64,000 nt of DNA from Planctomicrobium piriforme. Lineage in GTDB: Bacteria > Planctomycetota > Planctomycetia > Planctomycetales > Planctomycetaceae. Both the position numbers and the translations under genes were made by a program. The stretch covers positions 124,001 through 188,000 of the forward strand of contig NZ_FOQD01000005.1 in assembly GCF_900113665.1 (NCBI RefSeq), written 5' to 3'. Shown here one piece after another: positions 52,680 to 61,907 of the stretch (the first letter of the stretch is position 1; the number at the start of each line of letters is the position of its first letter). The notes under the pieces are model-generated. The model had not been told where the DNA came from, ran no database searches, and worked only from the letters and a program-made list of their open reading frames with translations.

Positions 52680-53789
52680 TTACCACTCGACGGCGACTTT
52701 CTTTTTCAGTGCCCGGGCTTTGATCTCTTCGGCGATGGAGCGGTGCAGCGGGATGCCCTGCTGCAGATTGTCCTCGTAACAGGCGGCCCCGCGGACGCCG
52801 GGAATTCGAACAGGGTCGGCCGGGTTCACGGCCGGAAGTGCGACGATTTCGTCCAGCGTCTTCTGCAGTTCCCGATTGAATTTGTCGACGTCGCAGAAGC
52901 GGGCGGGGTCGAGTGCCAGAAAGAAATGTTGCGAATCCTCGGCGTCGGTCCGGCGTTTTTTGTGAATCGGCATCCAGCCATTGCAGAGCGGCCCGGCCAG
53001 AATCGAACACAGCATCGACAGCCCGAAGCCGAGCGGTCCGCCGGCGGGGAGCATCGCCACGGCCGATTCGAACTGCGTGACGGGGGCCTGCTGGCTGTCG
53101 AACAGAATTCCTTCCGGCAGCGGCAAACCATATCGCTGCAGTAGGGCCAGCTTCCCCCACGATTCGGTGCCGCAGGCGCTGTCGAACACCAGCGGGACTC
53201 GACCCTGTAAGGGAACCGCATAAGCGAAGGCGCAATTCCCTACTGCGCCCGCCCGACTGCCGGGAGCAGAGACTGTTGCGCCGCCGGTGCTGGTGCAGCA
53301 GATGCCCAAGACGCCGGCAGCCGCCATCAGGCGAACGTAGACTTCAGCAGCGCCCAGGGTCTGGCCGTTCCCCATGGCGACGACGCCGACGCCATGCTCC
53401 TTCGCCTTGGCGATCGCGAGTTCGGCCCCTTTCGTCGCCGCGACAGAGCCGATGGCACGACTGGCGTCGAGGGTGGCGAAACAGGGGGCGTCGGTCAGGG
53501 TCAGAACGCGGCCGCGGGGATCGATGTCGCCGCAGTCGATGGCATTGAGAATCCGGCAGAGCAATGCGGTGCCGTGGGAAGGCACGCCATACAAATCGGC
53601 TTCCAGCAGCCGCGCCGCGGCGACTTTCGCGTCAAACAGAAACATGCTGTGTTTGACGAGCAATTGTTCGACGACCGGTTGCAGTTGTGCGACCGGCAGT
53701 CGGACTTCTTGCGAAGGATCGGAAGGATAGGGAATCGAGTTGTACATCAAGTGTTCCAGCACGTGCCCGCGTGCGTCGTCTGCGAACAT
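52680..53789 (-). CDS. Malate/L-lactate dehydrogenase family (Ldh_2) oxidoreductase
   Basis: About 369 residues. This NAD(P)-dependent family (malate, ureidoglycolate, sulfolactate dehydrogenases) is unrelated to Rossmann LDH. ARLLEADLYGVPSHGTALL has the conserved SHG, GAELAIAKAKEHGVGVVAMGN is the HNxGA-type region, GATVSAPGSRAGAVGNCAFAYAVP holds the substrate/cofactor loops, and PAGGPLGFGLSMLCSILAGPL is the G-x-K-G-F-G-L-type block with Pro-Leu in place of the usual Lys-Gly. The variant suggests an unusual substrate. Starts at 53789 (AGGG upstream) and 53747 are both plausible. Confidence 0.85.
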   Translation of the reverse strand: MFADDARGHVLEHLMYNSIPYPSDPSQEVRLPVAQLQPVVEQLLVKHSMFLFDAKVAAARLLEADLYGVPSHGTALLCRILNAIDCGDIDPRGRVLTLTDAPCFATLDASRAIGSVAATKGAELAIAKAKEHGVGVVAMGNGQTLGAAEVYVRLMAAAGVLGICCTSTGGATVSAPGSRAGAVGNCAFAYAVPLQGRVPLVFDSACGTESWGKLALLQRYGLPLPEGILFDSQQAPVTQFESAVAMLPAGGPLGFGLSMLCSILAGPLCNGWMPIHKKRRTDAEDSQHFFLALDPARFCDVDKFNRELQKTLDEIVALPAVNPADPVRIPGVRGAACYEDNLQQGIPLHRSIAEEIKARALKKKVAVEW

Positions 53790-53881
53790 GCGGCACCCTG
53801 TCCGCGTGCGGTTCGGTGAATCGCGTCTGAAAAGGATAGCGACCCCAGGGCGATCCCGCGAACGCGATGGTCCGCATCCAC

Positions 53882-54376
53882 TTATGACCGCCGGGTCGGG
53901 TAGGCCGGGGCAAGCTGGAGAGGACCGGCGAGGCATCGCGACAATCGCGAGGACAAGACGTTCGCGGCCTCGGGCGAGAGGTCATTCGAACGGAGGATGG
54001 TCACGCTCCCGTTGGTGAAAGCCACTTGGAGTTGATGGAGTTGGGATTGCAGGTGCTGCAGAAACCGGGGGAGTTCCGCCGAATCCAGATCGTGTCGCAG
54101 CAGGGACGTCTCGTGCGGCTCACGATGGCGTCTCAATCTCGCCAGGGTCGCTCCTTGCGTCCGATACAGTTCGCCATTCAGAAAGGCCCGTTGCAGCCGG
54201 TCTTTTTCGTCGAAGTGATAGACTTCATCAGGCGTGAGATAGAGTGAAAACCGGCCATTTTCACGAATGGCCGCGAAAACAGGCACGGTTTGGTCTGGAA
54301 CCCGCAGTTCCCAGCGGAATGGGGCCAGCCGCAGTTCTTCGTACAAGTCGTCGCGGTCAGCTTCCAGGCGGGACAT
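53882..54376 (-). CDS. Orphan protein of unknown function
   Basis: A 164-residue soluble protein. It begins MSRLEADRDDLYEELRLAPF and continues with WELRVPDQTVPVFAAIRENG, a beta-rich N-terminus, YLTPDEVYHFDEKDRLQRAF, then a helical C-terminal half with Leu, Arg and Gln (HLQSQLHQLQVAF) ending in a basic tail. No signal, TM or family motif is seen. It is 93 bp upstream of the Ldh_2 gene in the same direction. No good Shine-Dalgarno precedes the ATG at 54376. Codon use looks like its neighbours. I do not recognise it. Confidence 0.65.
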   Translation of the reverse strand: MSRLEADRDDLYEELRLAPFRWELRVPDQTVPVFAAIRENGRFSLYLTPDEVYHFDEKDRLQRAFLNGELYRTQGATLARLRRHREPHETSLLRHDLDSAELPRFLQHLQSQLHQLQVAFTNGSVTILRSNDLSPEAANVLSSRLSRCLAGPLQLAPAYPTRRS

Positions 54377-54548
54377 GGGGACAGATCTTCATACCTGTTG
54401 TGGGAACATCCGCAGCAACCACTGGCCGACTCCATTTTTGCATGGTATCGTTAAAATCACTGGTCTGGGAATTCTCCCTGGCACGTCACCTGCTGCGATT
54501 CGTCACTATTGATCCCCCTCTGACTGGCCGTTCGGGCAGAACCGGAAT

Positions 54549-55718
54549 ATGTCCACAACGACACTCTCCCCCAGCTCTCCCGTTTCGTCTGGAGAAATGC
54601 CGGTGCTGGACACAGCCCGGGCGGAAGAAGTGGGGCGTCGCCACGCCGCGATCAACGAGTTTCTGCGCTCGGCCGGGTTTGACGGCCTGTTGATTCAAGA
54701 TCCCACGAACTACGCCTGGCTCACCTGCGGCGGCGACAATTCGCGTCGAGGCAATGCCGCGGAGCCGGTCGCCGCAATCTTGGTGACGCCGGAAGCTCGA
54801 GTGGTGCTGTGCAACAACGTCGACTCCGGTCAGATCTTCGACCGCGACCTGATGGGCCTGGGATTCCTCCTGAAGGAACGGCCTTGGACGGAAGACCTGA
54901 CCGTGCTGCGACTGGATGTCTGCCGCGGACGGAAGATCGTCTCAGACCGTCCCTTCCTCGGAATCGAACAAGGGCTCGCCGACTTGCGTCCCTTGCGACA
55001 GCAGTTAGGGTCTCGCGAAGTTCAACAGTTACGAGATCTCGGTCGTGAAGTGGCGCATGCCATCGAGGCGACCGCACGCAATTTTGAAGCTGGCGCCACC
55101 GAGGCCGAAATCGCCGGCCATCTCGCTCATCGCCTGCTCAAACGCCAGATCCAGCCCGCCAGCCTGCAGGTGATGGCGGATGCCCAGGGCTGGCGGTATC
55201 GGCACTGGGCCTATGGGACCGACCGCGTCGAACGGCACTGCGTGATTTCGGCCATCGGTCGACGGCATGGCTTGCATGCTGGTGCAACACGCACGGTCTG
55301 CATCGGCGCACCATCAGACGAACTGCAAAAGGTTCACCGGCTCGCCACGCTGGTGCAGGCGACTGGAATCTACTTTTCCCAGCCGGGCTGGACGATGGAA
55401 GAGACCTGGAAACGGGTCGCCCGCATTTACGAGAAGTTCGATGTTCCCGACGAGTGGCGGTGTGCAGAACAGGCCGAAATCATCGGATACAGCCCGTCAG
55501 AAATGCCGGTGCTGCCGCATTCCCAGCAGCCGTTTCAAGCCGGCACCGCCGTGTTCTGGCATCCGAGCGTGCGGTCATCACTGGTGGGAGACACGGTCCT
55601 CGTTGCCGAAGGCGGCTGCGAGATCCTCACGCCCTCCCAAAACTGGCCCGTCATCTCAGTGAAGGTGAAAGGGGCGACTGTCGAACGCCCGAGCTTGTTG
55701 ATTCGCGAAATGGTTTAA
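54549..55718 (+). CDS. M24 (pita-bread) family protein without metal ligands
   Basis: A 389-residue creatinase/prolidase-like protein. The N-terminal domain has FDGLLIQDPTNYAWLTCGGD. The C-terminal pita-bread domain has LGSREVQQLRDLGREVAHAIE, GATEAEIAGHLAHRLLKRQI, HAGATRTVCIG (the usual D-x-T-R-T lacks its Asp) and GDTVLVAEGGCEILTP (the usual E-D-T-V-L lacks its Glu). Two of the five metal-ligand positions, at least, are gone, so peptidase activity is unlikely; a binding or regulatory role is inferred. ATG 54549. A heptameric repeat element and a terminator follow between it and the convergent deacetylase. Confidence 0.82.
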   Translation: MSTTTLSPSSPVSSGEMPVLDTARAEEVGRRHAAINEFLRSAGFDGLLIQDPTNYAWLTCGGDNSRRGNAAEPVAAILVTPEARVVLCNNVDSGQIFDRDLMGLGFLLKERPWTEDLTVLRLDVCRGRKIVSDRPFLGIEQGLADLRPLRQQLGSREVQQLRDLGREVAHAIEATARNFEAGATEAEIAGHLAHRLLKRQIQPASLQVMADAQGWRYRHWAYGTDRVERHCVISAIGRRHGLHAGATRTVCIGAPSDELQKVHRLATLVQATGIYFSQPGWTMEETWKRVARIYEKFDVPDEWRCAEQAEIIGYSPSEMPVLPHSQQPFQAGTAVFWHPSVRSSLVGDTVLVAEGGCEILTPSQNWPVISVKVKGATVERPSLLIREMV

Positions 55719-55794
55719 GGTTCAAGGTTCAAGGTTCAAGGTTCAAGGTTGAAAACCAAAACTGCCATCAACCGTCAACCTTAAACCTTAAACG
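55712..55794. repeat. Heptameric repeat element 10
   Basis: Six units from 55712 to 55753 (GGTTTAA, then GGTTCAA four times and GGTTGAA). The inverse array is 55767-55794 (ATCAACC, GTCAACC, then TTAAACC and TTAAACG). The two arrays can pair across a short loop. The first unit overlaps the end of the M24-like gene. Confidence 0.75.
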
Positions 55795-55811
55795 AGGCGG
55801 CAAAGCCGCCT
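55795..55811 (-). terminator. Terminator of the polysaccharide deacetylase gene
   Basis: AGGCGGC-AAA-GCCGCCT is a perfect 7-bp stem with a 3-base loop, directly after the deacetylase stop on the minus strand, followed by CGTTTAAGGTTT. Confidence 0.65.
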
Positions 55812-56812
55812 TACGCGAACAGCCAGGGAAGTCGGGCTGTCGATTGAAAGAGTTCGTGGCTGATGTGCGGCGCCACGGGGACGCGGGGGACGTTGAGCTG
55901 GTTCACCTTGCCGGGTGACGAGAAGCCGCCGGAGAAACTGAAGGCCCAACGGTAGCCCGCTTCGTGCAGCAGTGCCTGGGTGGCTTCCGTGAAAGAGTCA
56001 GGTTGCCCCACCGGGTAGCTGAAAGAAGTAATCGGGTGGCCGAGCTGTAGCTCGATGCGTTGCTTTGAGGTGAAGATTTCTTCCCGTTGTGCACTCAGCG
56101 AGCTGTGCGCCAACACCGGATGGGACACCGTGTGCCCGCCGATATCCATGCCGCATCGGTCCATTTCACGGGCCATGTCCCAGGTCATCCAGAGATGCCG
56201 GGCGAGTTCCGGAGGACAGCGGCCGGTGCCGGTGCGTTCCCCGAGCCGGTCGAGGAAGATCGTGGTTCGCTCGGCCGGGAGTGATTTGTAGACGTGCAGT
56301 AGACGTACAATCGCTGCTTCGCGCTCGTCGGCAGTCGCGAGGGAAAGGAGTTCCGGGAGGTCGTGGTGCGGGAACAGCCATGACTCGCGGGAGGAATGCA
56401 CCATCCACGCAATCTCGTCCCACCACGCGAGCGGGCCGCCGTCGAGGAAGCCGCTGGTCAAAAAGAACGTGGCCGAGGTCTGATGGCGGGACAGGACAGG
56501 GAATGCGAAGTCGTAGTTGTCGCGATAGCCGTCATCGAAGGTGAGCAGAATCGCACGACCGCGGCGATGCAGAACCTCTTCCAGATCGCTGATGCGAACA
56601 ATGTCGAACTGTTTCTTAAGAAAGGCGACCTGGCGGTCGAACTCGGCCTGGGTCGCACTGTAGATGCCGCGATCGAACAGCGTCTTCGAGCCGTCGCCGA
56701 CGCGGTGGTAATTGAACACCAGCAGCCCTTGCCAGCGGCCGACGGTGCTGGAGAGCAATGCTCCCAGTCCGCTCCGTTCCAGCGTCGACGCCAGTATTTC
56801 CCGTTTGCTCAT
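55811..56812 (-). CDS. Polysaccharide deacetylase family protein
   Basis: A 333-residue carbohydrate esterase 4 (NodB) protein. LLVFNYHRVGDG near the N-terminus, the metal-binding AILLTFDDGYRDNYDFAFPVL (Asp-Asp), and GGHTVSHPVLAHSS (the H-x3-H pair) are the canonical motifs. FSYPVGQPDSFTEATQALLH is the late motif. It should remove acetyl groups from a polysaccharide. No signal peptide is visible from the ATG at 56812, so it may act in the cytoplasm or on a lipid-linked intermediate. The frame extends to 56887. Its 5' end is divergent from the gluzincin gene. Confidence 0.88.
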   Translation of the reverse strand: MSKREILASTLERSGLGALLSSTVGRWQGLLVFNYHRVGDGSKTLFDRGIYSATQAEFDRQVAFLKKQFDIVRISDLEEVLHRRGRAILLTFDDGYRDNYDFAFPVLSRHQTSATFFLTSGFLDGGPLAWWDEIAWMVHSSRESWLFPHHDLPELLSLATADEREAAIVRLLHVYKSLPAERTTIFLDRLGERTGTGRCPPELARHLWMTWDMAREMDRCGMDIGGHTVSHPVLAHSSLSAQREEIFTSKQRIELQLGHPITSFSYPVGQPDSFTEATQALLHEAGYRWAFSFSGGFSSPGKVNQLNVPRVPVAPHISHELFQSTARLPWLFA

Positions 56813-56984
56813 ACCCTGCCCGCGGGACGTTTCTTCGCAAGTGGCTACCATCACGGCATCAGGCCCTGCCAAATAACAGCACGTCAAAACAGATCAGTTC
56901 GTGTTGAACCATGCGGTCTGTTCGAGGGTTCGGGAGTCAAGGACTCGTCTTTCCGCACACTTCTGTCCGCCGTATCATGGAAAC

Positions 56985-58583
56985 ATGACGATCGTGTCGG
57001 TTCTGCCGCAGAACATGTCCGCACTCCGTCCGCTGTTGCCTGCCCTGTGCCGGGGGGTGATCGGGGCGGCTCTGCTGATAATCTGTACACAGATTGTCGG
57101 CGTGGCCGAGGATCTGCAGGCCAAGCGGCTGCAATTCCTGCAGAATCAGTACGAACAGCGCCGGGCGAAGTTTGCCCAGGAGATGGGTCAGCTCGCGGAC
57201 TATTGCGAATCGCAAAGCTTCTTCACCGATGCCGAACAGATCCGCAAACGCGCCCAGCCAGTGGAGTCGGGGGCTTTTGATGTCGATGCGCTGCCTGAAG
57301 AACTGGTGCCGCCGCTGCCGCTGACATTGCCGGACGATCAGCGCGAATGGCGGGCGAAACAGCAGAAGCTCGAACACGACTATGCGATCGATATCTACAA
57401 GATCGCCCGCGACGCCCTGAAGTACGGCTATCCGAGCGTGACTTATACCCTGGTGCGGGAAGTGGCGTTTCACGATCCGAACAACGTGAGCGCCCGCTCG
57501 ATGCTGGGGTTCGTGCAGGACAAGAATCGCTGGACGACCCCCTTCGCCCGGCGGATGGCGGTGAAGAATTTCGTCGACGACCCGCAGTTCGGCTGGATCG
57601 AGAGCCGCAATCTTGTGCGGTATCAAAACGGGGAACGTCTGTTCGACGGCAAATGGATCAGCAAGGAAAAGGAAGAGGCGCTGCGGGCCGACTTCAACAA
57701 TGCCTGGGAAATCGGCTCTGAACACTTCGTGATTCGAACCAATTACAGTCTTGAAAAGGGAGTCGAACTTTCACGGAAACTCGAAGAGTTTCACGACTTC
57801 TTTCTCAAAGAGTACGCCGCGTTCTTCAATTCCCGACAGCAGATGGAAAAACTGCTCGAAGTGGGCACACGGGCGAACTGGAACCCGGAATCGCGGTATC
57901 GCGTCAACTATTACCGGAACAAGAATGAGTTCGTCGCCGCATTGAAGCAGCGACAACCGGGGATCGAGATCGCGAACGGCCTCTATCTCCCGCACGACCG
58001 TACCGCCTACTTCTACAATGAAGACCAGACCGGCGACGAAGCGCCTGCGAGCGCCAAACGAGCCGAGACGATGTATCACGAAGTGACACATCAGTTGCTG
58101 GGGGAGAGCCGCTCCACTGTAGTCGATGTCGGCGAGCGTTCAGACTTCTGGGTCATCGAAGGCTTCGCGTGTTACATGGAATCGTTTACGCCCGACCGAG
58201 TGGGGAAGCAGGTGGGCGACCCCCGGCATGACCGCATCCACTATGCGCGGCTTAAGGTCCTCGAAGAAAACGCGTATCAGCCGATGCGTCAGTTCACGGC
58301 GCTGGGACGCCCTGCATTTCCTTTGAAGCCAGAAGCCTATAACCAGTCGGCTGCGATGGTGCATTTCTTCCTGAATTACGAGGAAGGGGCTTACCGCGAT
58401 GCCTTCATTCAATACCTGTCGCAGGTGTACAACCCGGCGGATCGACTGCGTTTGAAATCGCTCACGCTCGAACAACTGACCGGCGTGCAGTTCGAGACGC
58501 TCGATGCCCAGTTTCTCGAGTATCTGCGTTCGCTCCCCTCCGATCCCCCTGCCGGCGTGCAGGTGCTTCAGATCGAGAAGTAA
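56985..58583 (+). CDS. DUF1570-like secreted gluzincin peptidase
   Basis: A 532-residue exported protein. A hydrophobic leader (about 14-36, LLPALCRGVIGAALLIICTQ) is followed by a coiled helical region (AKRLQFLQNQYEQRRAKFAQ) and a middle domain with GWIESRNLVRYQNGERLFDG, and WEIGSEHFVIRTNYSLEKGV, which marks the start of the DUF1570/peptidase MA-like part. MYHEVTHQLLGE (HExxH at about 364-368) and EGFACYMESF about 20 residues later give the gluzincin zinc site. The target is unknown. ATG 56985; a later ATG (57015) would also keep the leader. Confidence 0.83.
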   Translation: MTIVSVLPQNMSALRPLLPALCRGVIGAALLIICTQIVGVAEDLQAKRLQFLQNQYEQRRAKFAQEMGQLADYCESQSFFTDAEQIRKRAQPVESGAFDVDALPEELVPPLPLTLPDDQREWRAKQQKLEHDYAIDIYKIARDALKYGYPSVTYTLVREVAFHDPNNVSARSMLGFVQDKNRWTTPFARRMAVKNFVDDPQFGWIESRNLVRYQNGERLFDGKWISKEKEEALRADFNNAWEIGSEHFVIRTNYSLEKGVELSRKLEEFHDFFLKEYAAFFNSRQQMEKLLEVGTRANWNPESRYRVNYYRNKNEFVAALKQRQPGIEIANGLYLPHDRTAYFYNEDQTGDEAPASAKRAETMYHEVTHQLLGESRSTVVDVGERSDFWVIEGFACYMESFTPDRVGKQVGDPRHDRIHYARLKVLEENAYQPMRQFTALGRPAFPLKPEAYNQSAAMVHFFLNYEEGAYRDAFIQYLSQVYNPADRLRLKSLTLEQLTGVQFETLDAQFLEYLRSLPSDPPAGVQVLQIEK

Positions 58584-58677
58584 TCTTGTCTGAGAATCTG
58601 TTTACAAAATCGAATTCTCTGTGCGAGATTCATCCTGACAACGAACGTCGAATCACAATTCGGCCCCTCACCCCCGG

Positions 58678-58707
58678 CCCCTCTCCCCGGAGTACCGGGG
58701 CGAGGGG
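58678..58707 (+). terminator. Terminator hairpin after the gluzincin gene
   Basis: CCCCTC, T, CCCCGG (58678-58690) pair with CCGGGG, C, GAGGGG (58695-58707): 12 bp with one mismatch and an AGTA loop, followed by AGTTTAAAG. It is about 95 bases after the stop. Confidence 0.6.
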
Positions 58708-58891
58708 AGTTTAAAGACAGTTTCTGATTGGGGAAGTCGGAAGAAATTCCTCAAAATGAGCGGCTGAGGTCATTGCCGGTCGAGCCGCCATCTGCAAAAT
58801 GCCCCATGTGATGTCTGGAGTGCGAGGCGACCTGCGGTTTCGCGATGCTCCGGGCAGCGCCATCCACAACACGGAAGGTGAGGGCTTTTCC

Positions 58892-61054
58892 ATGACGACT
58901 TTGGGCAAAATCGGGCGAGCGGGATGCTGCCTGTTCCTTATTTCCAGCCTGCTGCTGGCGGACGAATCGATGACCAAACGCGTTGACCACACTGACGAGT
59001 ACTTCGGAACCAAAGTCGCCGACCCCTATCGCTGGCTGGAAGACGACGTGCGTGAGAATGCAGACGTCGCCGCCTGGGTGGCGATGGAGAACAAGCAGAC
59101 AGCCGCGTTTCTGGAGAAGATTCCCGAACGAGCCCGTATCAACAAACGTCTGACCGAGCTCTGGAACTTCGAGAAGTTCGGCACTCCTTTCAAAGCAGGC
59201 GGCCGGATCTACTTCTTCAAGAACAACGGCCTGCAGAACCAGTATGTGCTCTACATGCAGGAAACCGCCGAGAGCGAGCCGCAAGTGCTGATCGACCCCA
59301 ACACCTGGTCCGCAGACGGCACGGTGGCGCTGGCGGGTGAAGTTTTCAGTGATGACGGGCGGTATGTCGCTTATTCGATCCAGGACGCAGGGTCGGACTG
59401 GAAGGTCTGGAAGATCATGGAGGTGGCAACCAAGCAGTTGCTGCCCGACGAACTCCGCTGGATCAAGTTCAACGAGCCGGCCTGGACTCCGGACGGCAAC
59501 GGGTTCTTCTACGCTCGCTTCCCCGAGCCGCAGGCGGGAGCGCAATTTCAGAATCTGAACGTGAATCAGGCTGTGTACTACCACCGTGTGGGAACGCCGC
59601 AGTCAGAAGACATTCTGGTCTTTCACCGGCCCGACCAGCCTGAGTGGGGGTACAGCTGCGAAGTAACGGAAGACGGCAGCTACCTGGTCATCACCGTGCA
59701 TGTTGGGACTGATGATCGTTACCGCGTCTTCTTCAAAGATCTCCGCGAGCCGTTCGGGCAGCCGGTCTCGCTCGTCAACAACTTCGAGAACGAATACAGC
59801 TTCATCGGCAACGACGGCCCGGTGTTCTACTTCCAGACCGATCTGAATGCTCCCCGAAAAAGGGTGATTGCAGTCGACACGCGGGCAATTCCCCGAGGAA
59901 TCGATGTCGCGAAGAAGGACGAACCGGGAGTGCCGCCGCCTTATCGCGAGATCATTCCCCAGCAGGCCGAAACGATTACCGGCGTGTCGTTCGTGGGGAA
60001 TCTGTTTTTCGTTGAGTCATTGAAGGACGCCAAAACCCAAGTCGCGCTTTATCGGCCGGACGGGGGCTTTCTCCGCAATATCGACTTCCCCGGCATTGGC
60101 TCCGCCAGCGGCTTTGGCGGCAAACGAACCGACACCGAGACGTACTATTCGTTCTCGAGCTTCGATACTCCGCCGAGCATCTACAAGTACGACATCTTCA
60201 CCGGCAGCAGCACCCTGCAGCGTCAGGCGAAGGTCGACTTCGATCCCAAACAGTACGAAGTCAAACAGGTCTTCTATCAGAGCAAGGATGGCACCAAGGT
60301 GCCGATGTTCATCGCTCACAAAGCAGGCCTGAAGCTGGATGGGACGAATCCAACGCTGCTGTATGGATACGGCGGGTTCAGTATTCCGCTGACGCCGTCA
60401 TTCTCGATCAGTCGGCTGGCGTGGATGGAAATGGGGGGCGTCTTTGCGCTGGCAAACCTGCGCGGGGGGGGCGAGTATGGCGAAGAATGGCACAAGGCCG
60501 GGACCAAGCTCAACAAGCAGAATGTCTTCGACGACTTCATCGCCGCGGCGGAATGGCTGATCGCCAATAAGTACACGCAGCCGAAGAAACTGGCGATTCA
60601 AGGGGGGAGCAACGGCGGCCTGTTGGTGGGAGCCTGCGAGACACAGCGGCCCGAGTTGTTTGGCGCCTGTCTGCCTGCGGTCGGCGTGATGGACATGCTG
60701 CGGTTCCAGAAGTTCACCGCCGGCAGGTACTGGGTCGATGACTATGGCTCATCCGACAATGCGGAAGAGTTCTCGGCGCTGCTCAAGTACTCGCCGTACC
60801 ACAACATCAAGCCGGGCGTCTGCTATCCGCCGACGATGGTGATGACCGCCGACACCGACGACCGCGTGGTGCCCGGGCACAGCTTCAAATTCGCCGCCGC
60901 ACTACAGGCGGCACAAAGCTGCGAGAACCCGATTCTCATCCGAATCGAAACCCGGGCAGGCCACGGAGCAGGCACCCCGACATCGAAGCTGATCGAAGAG
61001 ATCACTGACCAGTGGTCGTTCCTGGTCAAGGTGCTGGATGTGAAACTGAAATAG
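58892..61054 (+). CDS. Prolyl oligopeptidase (S9A), exported
   Basis: A 720-residue serine peptidase. A leader (MTTLGKIGRAGCCLFLISSLL-LADES) suggests export. The N-terminal part of the catalytic domain has DPYRWLEDDVRENADVAAWV, then a seven-bladed propeller (about 90-440), then the alpha/beta-hydrolase end: NPTLLYGYGGF, FALANLRGGGEYGEEWHKAG, QGGSNGGLL (Ser about 573), TADTDDRVVP (Asp) and ETRAGHGAGTPTSK (His). It cuts short peptides after Pro. The frame also has an ATG at 58799, but the leader then would not be N-terminal. The TrmH gene starts 3 bp after its stop. Confidence 0.95.
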   Translation: MTTLGKIGRAGCCLFLISSLLLADESMTKRVDHTDEYFGTKVADPYRWLEDDVRENADVAAWVAMENKQTAAFLEKIPERARINKRLTELWNFEKFGTPFKAGGRIYFFKNNGLQNQYVLYMQETAESEPQVLIDPNTWSADGTVALAGEVFSDDGRYVAYSIQDAGSDWKVWKIMEVATKQLLPDELRWIKFNEPAWTPDGNGFFYARFPEPQAGAQFQNLNVNQAVYYHRVGTPQSEDILVFHRPDQPEWGYSCEVTEDGSYLVITVHVGTDDRYRVFFKDLREPFGQPVSLVNNFENEYSFIGNDGPVFYFQTDLNAPRKRVIAVDTRAIPRGIDVAKKDEPGVPPPYREIIPQQAETITGVSFVGNLFFVESLKDAKTQVALYRPDGGFLRNIDFPGIGSASGFGGKRTDTETYYSFSSFDTPPSIYKYDIFTGSSTLQRQAKVDFDPKQYEVKQVFYQSKDGTKVPMFIAHKAGLKLDGTNPTLLYGYGGFSIPLTPSFSISRLAWMEMGGVFALANLRGGGEYGEEWHKAGTKLNKQNVFDDFIAAAEWLIANKYTQPKKLAIQGGSNGGLLVGACETQRPELFGACLPAVGVMDMLRFQKFTAGRYWVDDYGSSDNAEEFSALLKYSPYHNIKPGVCYPPTMVMTADTDDRVVPGHSFKFAAALQAAQSCENPILIRIETRAGHGAGTPTSKLIEEITDQWSFLVKVLDVKLK

Positions 61055-61057
61055 ACG

Positions 61058-61876
61058 ATGCCCGTTGTTCCAATCGAAACGCTCGACGATCCGCAACTGG
61101 ATCCCTATCGGCAATTGAAACGGTCGAACCTGACGCGGTGGTCGGGGCTGTTTATTGCGGAAGGGGTGCGGCTGGTCGAGCGTCTGCTGGAAAGCGATTT
61201 CGAGATTGTCTCGATCCTGACGGCGGAGTCCCATCTGCGGCGACTGCCTGCGAAAGTGATTGAACAATTGCCGGTCTTCGTCGCGCCGCTGGCGGTTGTC
61301 GAGCAACTTGTCGGGTTCAACTTTCACAACGGGATGCTCGCCTGCGGTCGGCGGAAAGAAAGCCCACGCGTCGATGAATGGCTGACAAGCGGAGACCAGC
61401 CGCGGTTGATTGTGGGATGCCCGCATACGGCCGACCCTGACAACCTCGGGACGATCATTCGCATCTCCGCCGCACTGGGGGCGGATGGCGTCCTCGTGGG
61501 GAGTGCGTCGGCCGATCCGTTTTCCCGTCGCACACTGCGGATCTCGATGGGGAACGCGTTTCTGTTACCGCTCCGCGAAACGACGGCATTCGCCGATGAC
61601 CTCGTTCGCATGCAGAAAGAGTTCGGTTACTCAGTCTTCGCCAGCCTGCTCGACGACGCGGCGGTTCCGCTGTCGCAAGCGACGCGACCCAAACGCATGG
61701 TCCTGCTGTTGGGGAATGAATCCGACGGACTCGATACCGTGCTGACCAACATCGCGGATCAGAAAATCGTGATTCCAATGGCCGACAAGATCGACTCCCT
61801 CAACGTCGGCATCGCGGCAGGCATCATGCTGCACCACTTCACGCAGATAGCGAAGGGGATAGGGGACAGGGAATAG
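61058..61876 (+). CDS. TrmH/SpoU family RNA 2'-O-methyltransferase
   Basis: A 272-residue SPOUT RNA methyltransferase. The N-terminal substrate-binding domain has YRQLKRSNLTRWSGLFIAEGVRLVERLL. The SPOUT domain has motif 1 (DPDNLGTIIRISAALGADGV), motif 2 (MVLLLGNESDGLD) and motif 3 (KIVIPMADKIDSLNVGIAAGI) with the knot that binds SAM. It methylates ribose in rRNA or tRNA; which site cannot be told. It starts 3 bp after the prolyl oligopeptidase stop and so is in one operon. The 3' end runs into a G-rich heptameric array that codes its final residues (KGIGDRE). Confidence 0.9.
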   Translation: MPVVPIETLDDPQLDPYRQLKRSNLTRWSGLFIAEGVRLVERLLESDFEIVSILTAESHLRRLPAKVIEQLPVFVAPLAVVEQLVGFNFHNGMLACGRRKESPRVDEWLTSGDQPRLIVGCPHTADPDNLGTIIRISAALGADGVLVGSASADPFSRRTLRISMGNAFLLPLRETTAFADDLVRMQKEFGYSVFASLLDDAAVPLSQATRPKRMVLLLGNESDGLDTVLTNIADQKIVIPMADKIDSLNVGIAAGIMLHHFTQIAKGIGDRE

Positions 61877-61907
61877 GGGAATTTCGCTGTCCCCTGGCCC
61901 CTCTTTA
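61855..61907. repeat. Heptameric repeat element 11 (G-rich, with inverse C-rich array)
   Basis: G-rich units 61855-61882 (GGGGATA, GGGGACA, then GGGAATA and GGGGAAT). Inverse units 61887-61907 (CTGTCCC, CTGGCCC and CTCTTTA). AGGGGACAG (61861-61869) pairs with CTGTCCCCT (61887-61895). The element joins the ends of two convergent genes, overlapping the TrmH stop and touching the WD40 gene's stop, and probably works as a two-way terminator. Confidence 0.75.

Noticed and set aside
52606..53235. N-terminal extension of the esterase frame
   Set aside because: It overlaps the Ldh_2 gene in another frame and lies upstream of a good GTG start with Shine-Dalgarno and signal peptide.
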